DNA of 7,618 bases from contig JAQXIB010000080.1 in the NCBI GenBank assembly GCA_029007575.1, positions 1-7,618 of the forward strand, written 5' to 3'. The stretch is from Clostridiales bacterium. GTDB lineage: Bacteria > Bacillota > Clostridia > Oscillospirales > Ruminococcaceae. Below are positions 1 to 6,050 of this stretch, one piece after another. Position numbers and translations under genes: made by a program. The stretch's first letter is position 1. Each line of letters begins with the position of its first letter. The notes under the pieces were generated by a model. The model ran no database searches and was not told where the DNA came from. It was given only the letters and a program-made list of their open reading frames with translations.

Positions 1-505
1 CCGCTTCAACATCAAAAAAACGGTCTCCGACCATAACCGCTCGATCCGGCTTTTCTTTCTCAAGCAATAACGCCAATGTCTCAACCTTTGTCATATTCGG
101 GCGCAATTCCTGTATAAAATCAATGTATGGCATCAATCCCAGCGCATCCAATACCATCGTAATATACCGGCGGGAAGAATTGGAACAAATCGCAGTATAA
201 TAACCGTTTTCTTTTAATTCTCTTAAGCTATCCAATACGCCTTCATAGGGTTTTCCCTTGTCATAGATAAATTTCAACTCATACTTTGCCACTGCATCCA
301 AATAAGAACGTGCTTCTTCATCGGTAACGTTGCCCGCCAACTTCCGCACGTAATCGCTCGCACGTTCTCCAAACGTTGCGATAATCTGCTCCGGTGTGAT
401 ATCGTGAATCCCGCGTTCAGCCAATGCCTTTAAATGCGCAGGCACCGAATAGAGATCGGTTCTGTTTAATGTTCCGTCCAAGTCAAACACTGCCAGTTTT
501 TTCAT
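1..505 (-). CDS. HAD-superfamily hydrolase (phosphoglycolate phosphatase / beta-phosphoglucomutase-like), 3' end outside window
   Basis: A soluble haloacid dehalogenase-type phosphatase; 168 residues are visible and the C-terminus is cut by the left edge. Motif I is DLDGT, with nucleophile Asp8 and acid/base Asp10. Motif II is Ser in CSNSS (about residues 107-111), the motif III Lys is probably Lys140, and motif IV is GDRFFD (160-165). The stretch between motifs I and II is a predicted helical cap, as in subfamily I enzymes. Two ATGs are possible, at 511 and 505. An AGGAG at 515-519 lies 3 nt from the first and 9 nt from the second, so 505 is preferred (MKKLAVFDLDGT). It starts about 40 nt after the MATE stop and is probably co-transcribed with it. 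The substrate cannot be told from sequence; family members act on small phosphorylated metabolites. Confidence 0.9.
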   Translation of the reverse strand, partial: MKKLAVFDLDGTLNRTDLYSVPAHLKALAERGIHDITPEQIIATFGERASDYVRKLAGNVTDEEARSYLDAVAKYELKFIYDKGKPYEGVLDSLRELKENGYYTAICSNSSRRYITMVLDALGLMPYIDFIQELRPNMTKVETLALLLEKEKPDRAVMVGDRFFDVEA

Positions 506-545
506 TGTCATTTTCTCCTATTCTTCATGAATTATCTTTTGACGC

Positions 546-1934
546 CTATTCTTTCACTTCACACTGTATATATTGAAGTTGTTTATCATACAACCGTTTA
601 AATATATACAAACTGGCTGCTAAAGAAACCACTTCAGCAATCGGGAAAGCATACCAAACATAGTCCAGACCTACTTTGGATAACAGCCATGCTACCGGCA
701 GGATCACAACTAATTGCCGCAAAACCGAAATAAACAAACTCTTTGCGCCCATACCGATCGCTTGAAACAGGGTCGAAAACATAATGCCCAACGCCGCGAA
801 AACAAAGCACAGGCTGATGATTCGCAATGCGGGTTTCCCGATTTTCAGCATTTCTTCCGATGCATTAAATATCTGCAGCAACGGTCCCGGTATCAGCCAA
901 AACAGTAGGGTACCCGCCAGCATAATAACAAACGCAATCATACTTCCGATCTTTAATGCATCTAACAACCGTTTTTTATTCCGCGCACCGAAGTTATATC
1001 CCATAATCGGCAGTACCCCGTGTGTAAGGCCGAAAACCGGCATAAACACAAAGGATTGCAATTTATAGTACACTCCTAAAACAGCCGTTGCCGTATCGGA
1101 AAAACTCTTTAGTATACTATTCAATCCCATGATCAGCAAAGAACCGATCGACTGCATAATAATGGACGGAATACCAACCGCGTAAATATCTTTGATGGTA
1201 TGCCAGCTTAAGCGAAATCCTTTAAACGAGATATGAACCGCATGTTCCCGTGTAAAAACGACAATGACAGCAAATATCATCGAAAGGATTTGACCCAATA
1301 CCGTGGCAATCGCCGCACCGGTGACTCCCATAGCCGGCAATCCAAACCAACCGAAAATAAAAATCGGATCAAATATAATATTGATAATTGCTCCGGTCAA
1401 CTGAAACAACATCGGGAATATCATATTTCCGGTTGCCTGCAATGTTTTTTCCAAATTGACTTCAATGAATACACCAAACGAAAAAATAGTGACAATGTGC
1501 AAATAATCAATGCTCATCTCGGCAATTGCCGCATTATTGGTAAACAACGGCATCAATATTCCGGTAAATATCATACCGAAAGCGGCAAAAAGAATCCAAT
1601 TTAAAATGCCCAATAAAATTCCATGGGTAGCAGCGGAATTTGCCGCTTTAAAATCCTGTTCTCCCAGTCTTCTGGACACTAATGAATTTAATCCGATGCC
1701 GGTTCCTACCCCAAAAGCAATCAAGAGCATCTGGATCGGAAAGGCAATCGACACCGCCGTCAGTTCTGCGTCTCCGGCGCTGATTTGTGATACAAACACG
1801 CTGTCCACCACATTGTACAATGCCTGCACCAACATCGAAAACATAGCCGGCAATGACATGGACATGATCAGCCGAAACATCGGCGCATGCCCCATTTTAT
1901 TCTCTTTTAGTTGTTTTTGACTCTCTGCTTCCAT
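546..1934 (-). CDS. MATE-family multidrug/cation antiporter, MepA/DinF-like
   Basis: A 462-residue integral membrane protein, the usual MATE length, with about 12 hydrophobic segments in two pseudo-symmetric halves. The N-half carries the YNVVDSVFVSQ segment (40-50) and a GxGxGxxSLVSRRLGE-type loop (about 76-92). The equivalent loop in the C-half is PIMGYNFGARNKK (309-321). Family members exchange Na+ or H+ for cationic drugs, dyes or metabolites across the cytoplasmic membrane. The start at 1934 is supported by AAAGGA at 1941-1946, 6 nt upstream. It follows the ABC-F stop by 27 nt, so the two very likely share a transcript. That context suggests a role in drug or toxin tolerance, but the substrate is unknown. 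The hydrophilic N-terminal 14 residues precede the first membrane helix. Confidence 0.93.
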   Translation of the reverse strand: MEAESQKQLKENKMGHAPMFRLIMSMSLPAMFSMLVQALYNVVDSVFVSQISAGDAELTAVSIAFPIQMLLIAFGVGTGIGLNSLVSRRLGEQDFKAANSAATHGILLGILNWILFAAFGMIFTGILMPLFTNNAAIAEMSIDYLHIVTIFSFGVFIEVNLEKTLQATGNMIFPMLFQLTGAIINIIFDPIFIFGWFGLPAMGVTGAAIATVLGQILSMIFAVIVVFTREHAVHISFKGFRLSWHTIKDIYAVGIPSIIMQSIGSLLIMGLNSILKSFSDTATAVLGVYYKLQSFVFMPVFGLTHGVLPIMGYNFGARNKKRLLDALKIGSMIAFVIMLAGTLLFWLIPGPLLQIFNASEEMLKIGKPALRIISLCFVFAALGIMFSTLFQAIGMGAKSLFISVLRQLVVILPVAWLLSKVGLDYVWYAFPIAEVVSLAASLYIFKRLYDKQLQYIQCEVKE

Positions 1935-1961
1935 ATTGATTCCTTTCTGTTGTGATCGTGA

Positions 1962-3887
1962 TTACAAGCATTCCGCCAGTTCGGCCCATTCTTCCAGACA
2001 GTCCGAATGAAACTGCTTTTTCTGCTCCAAAGCCGCACATTTTTCATTCATCAACTGATAGTCCTGATACACTTCAGGCAAGGTCATCTCCTGCTCCAAA
2101 GCGGCAATTTCCTGCTCGGAAGATTCGATCAATCGTTCCAGCTCTTTTACTCGCTGACGCATTTTTGCCTCTTCACTACGCTGCTGCTTGCTTCGGTAAT
2201 TCCCTTTCGGCGTTTTTGTAAATTCCTGCTGTTTGGGAGAAGCGGCAAAACATTCGGCTGCCTGCATTTTTTGAAATTCCGCATATTCGTCAAATCTGCC
2301 CTTGAAAAGCACCACGGAATCCCGCTTCATATCCATAATCCGCGTGGGAATTTTATTGAGCAGATAACGGTCATGAGAAACCAAAATCAGCGTACCGGTA
2401 TATTCGGTCAGCGCCTTTTCCAAGACCTCTTTGGTGTAAATATCAAGGTGATTGGTGGGCTCGTCCATGATCAATACGTTCGGATGCTCCAGCATCAAAA
2501 TTGCCAGACTCAGCTTCACCCGCTCACCGCCGCTGACCACACCGACTTTTTTATAGACGTTTTCACCGGTCAGCAGCACACCGCCCAAAGCCGATCGCAC
2601 CGCGGTTTCGTTCATCATCGGATAGCGCTGCCACAGTTCCTCTAAAACCGTATTTTCCGGATTCAGCATCGCTGTTTCCTGCTCAAAGAAAGACCGCTTG
2701 ACATTACCACCCCAGACTACCCTGCCCCGATGGTATGGAATTTTATTCTGAATCGCTTTTAAAAAAGTGGATTTACCGATGCCATTGGTTCCGATAATAG
2801 CCAGCTTATCTCCCCGCTCCACCTCTAAATGGATGCCATGCGCCAGTTCCTGATATGTTTCTCCCGAGCCGACAGACAAATCCATATCGGTCACACTCAA
2901 AACATCTTTCACCGGCTCCTGTGAATAACTGAAACGGATCACCGGAGTCTTATTGTATACAAACGGTTTTTCGATTTTTTCCATTCGCTCTAATGCAGTC
3001 CGTCGACTCTGCGCACTCTTTGTCGTGCTTGCCCGCACAATATTCTTGTCAATAAATTCCTGCATCTTCGCGATTTCCCGCTGCTGTTCCTCGTACTCTT
3101 TCAACTGCCGCTCGTAGTTTGCCTGTTTGATCACCACAAACTTGGAATAGCTACCCTTATAGGAATGAAGCCGATGGTTTTCGATCTCCCAAGTTTTATC
3201 GGTACAGCGATCCAGAAAGTATCGGTCATGGGATACAATCAGCAAAGCGCCCTTATAACCGGAAAGATAGTCCTCCAGCCAAGCCAATGTCTGAAAGTCC
3301 AAATGATTGGTCGGCTCATCTAAAATCAGCAGATCCGGCTGTTCCAGCAACAGCTTTGCCATCGCCAAACGGGTTTTCTCTCCTCCGCTTAAGGTGTTGA
3401 TCACCGTGTCCTGTGATTTGTCCCCGAATCCCATACCGTTTAAAATTGTTTTAATTTTCACATCAATCAGATAGCCGTCTTTTTGTTCAAAAAAAGCGGA
3501 TTTTTCCGAATACTCAGCGGACAGCGTCTGATACTCCGCAGATTGATGATCTATTTTGTTTTCGGCAAAAATCGCTTCGATTTCTTTTGTCCGTTGATGA
3601 ATGTCCAATAAGGGACGGAAAACCGACTTCATCTCGTCAATAATAGTACTGCTTTTACTTAATCCGCTGTTCTGATGCAAAATGCCGATGGTCTTTCGGT
3701 TAGAAACCGCAACTAGCCCGCTGTCCGCTGATTCTTCTTGACAAATCAACCGAAGCAAAGTCGTTTTTCCCGCTCCGTTAGGGCCGATCAGCCCAATTCT
3801 GTCCGCATCTTCTATTTTGGCACTGACCTGTTCCAGTAAAACATTGCCGTTATAAATTTTACTGACCTCATCCAGCGAAACAATCAC
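1962..3887 (-). CDS. ABC-F family ATPase, YdiF-like (ribosome-associated)
   Basis: A cytosolic 641-residue protein with two ABC domains and no membrane segments. Domain 1 has Walker A GPNGAGKT (35-42), signature LSGGE (166-170) and Walker B LLILDE (186-191). The inter-domain linker carries RASTTKSAQSRR (285-296). Domain 2 has Walker A GTNGIGKS (366-373), signature VSGGE (451-455) and Walker B VLIMDEP (471-477). A charged C-terminal coiled coil (about 568-641) ends in EVYQDY...EEWAEL, which closely resembles my recollection of Bacillus YdiF, as do the linker and total length. ABC-F proteins bind the ribosomal E site; some give antibiotic resistance by target protection and others help stalled ribosomes. 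Which applies here is not visible. The GTG start at 3887 is chosen for its strong Shine-Dalgarno. The frame is open upstream to 4169, but that part overlaps the promoter and RNA hairpins and reads as atypical sequence. An ATG at 3944 has no Shine-Dalgarno. Confidence 0.93.
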   Translation of the reverse strand: MIVSLDEVSKIYNGNVLLEQVSAKIEDADRIGLIGPNGAGKTTLLRLICQEESADSGLVAVSNRKTIGILHQNSGLSKSSTIIDEMKSVFRPLLDIHQRTKEIEAIFAENKIDHQSAEYQTLSAEYSEKSAFFEQKDGYLIDVKIKTILNGMGFGDKSQDTVINTLSGGEKTRLAMAKLLLEQPDLLILDEPTNHLDFQTLAWLEDYLSGYKGALLIVSHDRYFLDRCTDKTWEIENHRLHSYKGSYSKFVVIKQANYERQLKEYEEQQREIAKMQEFIDKNIVRASTTKSAQSRRTALERMEKIEKPFVYNKTPVIRFSYSQEPVKDVLSVTDMDLSVGSGETYQELAHGIHLEVERGDKLAIIGTNGIGKSTFLKAIQNKIPYHRGRVVWGGNVKRSFFEQETAMLNPENTVLEELWQRYPMMNETAVRSALGGVLLTGENVYKKVGVVSGGERVKLSLAILMLEHPNVLIMDEPTNHLDIYTKEVLEKALTEYTGTLILVSHDRYLLNKIPTRIMDMKRDSVVLFKGRFDEYAEFQKMQAAECFAASPKQQEFTKTPKGNYRSKQQRSEEAKMRQRVKELERLIESSEQEIAALEQEMTLPEVYQDYQLMNEKCAALEQKKQFHSDCLEEWAELAECL

Positions 3888-3895
3888 CGTTTCCG

Positions 3896-3903
3896 CCCCC
3901 TTT
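3896..3903 (-). promoter_or_regulatory. Shine-Dalgarno site fixing the GTG start of the ABC-F gene
   Basis: On the minus strand this reads AAAGGGGG, 8 nt upstream of the GTG at 3887. No comparable site precedes the in-frame ATG at 3944 or the more distal in-frame ATGs, so this site decides the start. The resulting 641-residue length agrees with YdiF-type proteins. Confidence 0.75.
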
Positions 3904-3935
3904 ACATCCTGTTCTTTTGGACTGCTGTTCCTATG

Positions 3936-3971
3936 TGTCTGCATGACAAAATTAAATTTGTTCCGCAGACA
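3936..3971 (-). other. Leader hairpin 2 before the ABC-F gene
   Basis: In the minus-strand RNA, UGUCUGC (3971-3965) pairs perfectly with GCAGACA (3942-3936), 7 bp. An internal GGA/CAU loop separates this from an inner ACAAA/UUUGU stem (3961-3957 with 3950-3946) around a 6-nt loop. It ends 33 nt before the Shine-Dalgarno and contains the in-frame ATG at 3944. No U-run follows, so it is not itself an intrinsic terminator. It may shape translation or an attenuator alternative. Confidence 0.4.
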
Positions 3972-3982
3972 TGACATATAAG

Positions 3983-4033
3983 AAGCCCGCCGATTTGCAC
4001 CGATTCCGAATCGAATCAGAGCAAGGCGAGCCT
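3983..4033 (-). other. Leader hairpin 1 before the ABC-F gene (possible attenuator stem)
   Basis: In the minus-strand RNA, AGGCUCGCC (4033-4025) pairs with GGCGGGCUU (3991-3983), 9 bp including two G-U wobbles. It continues after a 3-nt bulge with UUGC/GCAA (4024-4021 with 3998-3995), and an inner CGAUU-CGG-AAUCG hairpin sits at 4013-4001. The two wobbles would be A-C mismatches in a plus-strand transcript, so the fold suits minus-strand RNA, the ABC-F leader. It is followed by UCUUAU, a poor U-tract, so termination here is uncertain. Confidence 0.45.
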
Positions 4034-4057
4034 TTTTTGTTGCAACAAATGCAGCAT
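4016..4057 (-). CDS. Candidate leader peptide ORF upstream of the ABC-F gene
   Basis: A 13-codon ORF, ATG to TGA, reads MLHLLQQKRLALL. Its codons AGG CTC GCC form the 5' arm of leader hairpin 1, so a ribosome on it would prevent that hairpin, as in attenuated resistance genes. The start is weak. From the predicted promoter, the transcript would begin only about 4 nt before the ATG, making it nearly leaderless, and the upstream TTGGG is a poor Shine-Dalgarno. It may be a chance ORF. Confidence 0.25.
   Translation of the reverse strand: MLHLLQQKRLALL
4036..4049. repeat. Perfect 14-bp palindrome in the ABC-F leader
   Basis: TTTGTTGCAACAAA reads identically on both strands and lies about 12-25 nt downstream of the predicted transcription start. 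It could be an operator half-site pair for a dimeric repressor. It also lies within the candidate leader ORF, where the repeated TTG TTG CAA CAA codons create it. Confidence 0.35.
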
Positions 4058-4067
4058 AACCCAAATT

Positions 4068-4096
4068 ATTATAACAGTTGTCAGGGGAAAAAACAA
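4068..4096 (-). promoter_or_regulatory. Sigma-A-type promoter for the ABC-F/MATE/HAD cluster
   Basis: The -10 box is a perfect TATAAT on the minus strand (4073-4068). At exactly 17 nt spacing lies TTGTTT (4096-4091), which matches the first three bases of TTGACA. The start point would be near 4061, giving a leader of about 174 nt before the GTG. The weak -35 hints at an activator, or that the overlapping dyad matters. Confidence 0.6.
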
Positions 4097-4101
4097 CTGT
4101 T
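4073..4101. repeat. 9-bp perfect inverted repeat spanning the promoter (operator-like)
   Basis: Arms AACAGTTGT (4073-4081) and ACAACTGTT (4093-4101) are separated by 11 nt. One arm covers the -35 region and the other runs into the first base of the -10 box, a classic position for a repressor site. On the plus strand the second arm is followed by a 7-T run (4100-4106), so it also looks like a plus-strand terminator. No plus-strand gene was found to use it. Confidence 0.45.
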
Positions 4102-4181
4102 TTTTTGCAAGAAAGATTTCGGTATCCATCAGTTCCTTTTAGAAAACAGCACCGAAAACGAAAGGACATTATTCTGTTTGT

Positions 4182-4811
4182 TCAACAGCAAAGGTCCTCA
4201 TACCGTTTTTCGGCATATTCCCAATTCACCAGATGAAACCACGCTTCGATATAATCCTTACGCTTGTTTTGATATTTCAGATAATAAGCGTGTTCCCATA
4301 CGTCAATGGTCAAAATCGGGTGACAGTGATAAGTCAACGGGGTGTTCTGATTCGGTGTCGTTACGATCTTGAGATTTTGATTGCTGTCAGAAACAAGCCA
4401 AGCATATCCGGAGCCGAATTGATTCAATGCCGCTTCGGTAAATTGCTCCTGAAAACGCGCGAAGCTGCCAAAGCATTCCTGAATCCGATTTCCCAACCTG
4501 CCGCAAGGTGCCGACAGCTTGCAATTACCCATACCTGCAAAATACAAAGTATGGTTGTAAACACCACCGCCATTGTCCCGCACTGCCTGCTGGATGCCAA
4601 AAGGCAGTGAACGACAGCACAACAGCAGCTTTTCCAAAGTATAACAAAAATACTGCGGATAACTGTTCAACGCGGCATTCAATTTGTCTACATATGCTTT
4701 AAAGTGTCGGTCATGATGGATTTTAACCGTTTCGGTGTCGATATAAGGTTCTAATGCGTCATAAGTATAGGGCAAGGGAGGAAGTTCAAAATCCTTACAG
4801 CATTCCGGCAT
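4182..4811 (-). CDS. Fe/Mn-family superoxide dismutase, Cys-rich
   Basis: A 209-residue enzyme of usual SOD length, cytosolic by sequence, converting superoxide to H2O2 and O2. The N-terminal hairpin domain opens LPPLPYTYDALEPYID. Metal ligands by family alignment are His32 (IHHDRH), His87 (YNHTLYF), Asp170 and His174 (DVWEHAYY); Tyr40 is the usual active-site Tyr. Gln155 in PNQNTP with Gly at 82-83 is the pattern of Mn-type enzymes (E. coli SodA Gln146/Gly77), so Mn or cambialistic use is more likely than strict Fe. Phe91 replaces the Trp of the usual NHSLFW-type motif. Eleven cysteines are present, with adjacent pairs at 4-5, 65-66 and 208-209, which is unusual. The start at 4811 has AAAGGA at 4821-4826, 9 nt upstream; an in-frame GTG at 4844 lacks a site. 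In spore-formers SodA can associate with the spore coat; that is possible but unproven here. Confidence 0.93.
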   Translation of the reverse strand: MPECCKDFELPPLPYTYDALEPYIDTETVKIHHDRHFKAYVDKLNAALNSYPQYFCYTLEKLLLCCRSLPFGIQQAVRDNGGGVYNHTLYFAGMGNCKLSAPCGRLGNRIQECFGSFARFQEQFTEAALNQFGSGYAWLVSDSNQNLKIVTTPNQNTPLTYHCHPILTIDVWEHAYYLKYQNKRKDYIEAWFHLVNWEYAEKRYEDLCC

Positions 4812-4820
4812 ATGATCATA

Positions 4821-4826
4821 TCCTTT
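4821..4826 (-). promoter_or_regulatory. Shine-Dalgarno site fixing the SOD start
   Basis: AAAGGA on the minus strand, 9 nt before the ATG at 4811. A perfect 10-bp palindrome, TATGATCATA (4811-4820), fills the spacer. It rules against the upstream in-frame GTG at 4844, which would place this site inside the coding sequence. Confidence 0.65.
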
Positions 4827-4847
4827 CAGACGATTCGGTATCACTAA

Positions 4848-4877
4848 AGTATATGACAGCCTTTGCTTGTACTATAA
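4848..4877 (-). promoter_or_regulatory. Weak candidate promoter for the SOD gene
   Basis: TATACT (4853-4848, minus strand) matches the -10 consensus at 5 of 6 positions. The best -35, TTATAG (4877-4872, 18-nt spacing), matches only 3 of 6. The predicted start is about 30 nt before the SOD ATG, in the 73-nt gap after the kinase gene. Confidence 0.3.
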
Positions 4878-4884
4878 CCTTATC

Positions 4885-5379
4885 TCAAAAAACCAAATGA
4901 GTGGTATCCACCGCTGTATCCGCTTCTTCCGGTGACGGCGGCTCAAACTTCGCATCCAATCTGTTGCGCAACTGATCTCCGATAATGTATACGCGGCTTG
5001 TCGCATCTTTCAGAGCAAGATTGCGCAGCCGCAGCCGTTCCAAACGGACACTCTCCTCGCAGAACAGATAATGCAATCGCACCGGAATATCATATGGCAT
5101 AAAAAAATCTCTGACCGCGCGGCGTTCCACTGCCGTCCAACTGCCGAAATCCAGAATCACGTCTGTACCCGCCGCGACAACTTGCTTGGCAACGCCGCAC
5201 AAATACAAGGCACAGCGTCGCATCGTTTCGTCATGCTTTTCTCCCAAGCAAGAGTCAAACAGCGACAACATCAGCTCATCGCAGGACAAAATCACCGCAT
5301 GATTTTTCTTTTGCAGATCAGCCGCATAGGTCGTTTTTCCGACCGCAATTTTACCGCATAAAAGAATTACTTCCGCCAT
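4885..5379 (-). CDS. AAA_33-type P-loop ATP-binding protein, probable small-molecule kinase
   Basis: A 164-residue cytosolic P-loop protein. The Walker A motif is GKIAVGKT (9-16) near the N-terminus, followed by SCDEL (32-36), where Asp34 is in the usual substrate or catalytic position. Next comes VILDFGSW (74-81), the Walker B-like strand typical of AAA_33 / zeta-toxin-like kinases, then an Arg-rich lid region (ESVRLERLRLRN). The C-terminal FEPPSPEE is common in this group. The ATG at 5379 overlaps the stop of the upstream transporter gene in a TAATG junction, so translation is probably coupled. The frame is open further upstream, but that part lies inside the transporter gene. The family includes antibiotic and nucleoside phosphotransferases; the substrate here is unknown. 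Pairing with a vitamin S component suggests it might phosphorylate the imported compound, which is inference only. Confidence 0.82.
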   Translation of the reverse strand: MAEVILLCGKIAVGKTTYAADLQKKNHAVILSCDELMLSLFDSCLGEKHDETMRRCALYLCGVAKQVVAAGTDVILDFGSWTAVERRAVRDFFMPYDIPVRLHYLFCEESVRLERLRLRNLALKDATSRVYIIGDQLRNRLDAKFEPPSPEEADTAVDTTHLVF

Positions 5380-5936
5380 TACACCGCCCGCCTTGTCTGA
5401 ACAGAATCGAAACGTATCAACTTCTCTGCCGCCATGACGATCAACGGAACAAAGACAAGCTGAATGGCGATACCCGGCAATCCGCTGAGGAACGACGCAA
5501 ACACCGTCGTCACTGCCGGTGCTTGGGCCGGAACGATCAATCCCGTCAACAGCAATACTGCCGCATAGACCAGTCTGCCTACTACCATAGACAGCACAAG
5601 GCTTAGATAGATCGAAACAATATGATTCCACTTCCATTTGCCGAACAGCCAAATGAAAAAGCCGCTGACGCCTCCGTAAGCCGCCAATTCAAAAACCATA
5701 AAGATCGCCATCGGCATCGGTGGCATACCGGTGATCAAAAAGCCCAAAATCGGTGTGAGAACACCCACACCAACACCCCAAACACTACCCAGCAAAAGCC
5801 CCGCGATCAGCACGCCGATATGCATGGGCAGCAGGATTTTTCCGGCTTGCTGACCGAATAAATGAAATACCTGGGGCAATATCAGATTCAACGCGATCAG
5901 CAAACCGCTGATCACCACTTTCTTTGTTTTTACCAT
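5379..5936 (-). CDS. ECF transporter S component (substrate-binding membrane subunit)
   Basis: A 185-residue, very hydrophobic protein with about six membrane segments, typical of ECF S components that bind a vitamin or cofactor precursor and use a shared EcfA/A'/T module encoded elsewhere. It begins MVKTKKVVISGLLIALNLILPQ, the usual amphipathic Lys start. It carries LPMHIGVLIAGLLLG (about 36-50) and LTGMPPMPMAIFMVFELAAYG, a pattern I associate with clostridial S components of the broad PF12822 type. I see no FolT-type PGFTLSA motif, so the nearby folD does not prove folate as substrate. The start at 5936 is chosen from the protein pattern; AGAGG lies 13 nt upstream, rather far. ATG 5948 (four residues longer) has the same site too close. 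It follows the hairpin terminator by about 75 nt and is coupled to the kinase by a TAATG overlap. Confidence 0.85.
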   Translation of the reverse strand: MVKTKKVVISGLLIALNLILPQVFHLFGQQAGKILLPMHIGVLIAGLLLGSVWGVGVGVLTPILGFLITGMPPMPMAIFMVFELAAYGGVSGFFIWLFGKWKWNHIVSIYLSLVLSMVVGRLVYAAVLLLTGLIVPAQAPAVTTVFASFLSGLPGIAIQLVFVPLIVMAAEKLIRFDSVQTRRAV

Positions 5937-6003
5937 CGTTATGTCCATTCCTCTCTGAGTATCGTTTTGAATGAAGATTCCGTTACGCTTTCCGACTAAT
6001 ACG

Positions 6004-6046
6004 AAAACAGTCAGCATAACAGAAACAGATTTTCTGCTATACTGAC
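6004..6046 (-). terminator. Intrinsic terminator-like hairpin between folD and the ECF S gene
   Basis: In minus-strand RNA, GUCAGUAUAGCAGAAA (6046-6031) pairs with UUUCUGUUAUGCUGAC (6025-6010) around the loop AUCUG: 16 bp, 14 Watson-Crick and 2 G-U. UGUUUU follows (6009-6004). The wobbles would be A-C mismatches on the plus strand, so it is built for the minus-strand transcript. It begins about 80 nt after the folD stop. It can end the lgt-folD transcript or act as a conditional attenuator for the ECF S gene, whose own promoter I cannot find downstream of it. Confidence 0.6.
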
Positions 6047-6050
6047 GTTT

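Noticed and set aside
1233..1604. Open reading frames on the plus strand inside the MATE gene, and similar ones inside the ABC-F, SOD, kinase, ECF S and folD genes
   Set aside because: They lie fully opposite well-supported genes, have low-complexity or atypical residue composition, and show no recognisable domain or convincing ribosome site.
4073..4106. Plus-strand intrinsic terminator (9-bp stem plus seven Ts)
   Set aside because: No supported plus-strand gene precedes it, and the stem is AT-rich. The same sequence is better explained as a dyad at the minus-strand promoter, though dual use is not excluded.
4117..4157. Possible SOD terminator: TTTCGGT/ACCGAAA stem on the minus strand followed by TCTTTCTT
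   Set aside because: The stem is short and AU-rich with a 27-nt loop and an interrupted T-tract; too weak to list as a feature.
3971..4372. Plus-strand ORF of 133 codons crossing the ABC-F leader and the SOD 3' end
   Set aside because: It overlaps conserved SOD coding sequence and the minus-strand promoter region; the protein shows no family features.
4879..4900. ACCA/TGGT mini-stem followed by six Ts at the end of the kinase gene, as a terminator
   Set aside because: Only 4 bp of stem, within the last codons of the gene; not stable enough.
5380..5652. Longer kinase starting upstream at 5652
   Set aside because: The extension lies wholly inside the ECF S gene in another frame; the P-loop begins right after the ATG at 5379, as is usual for the family.
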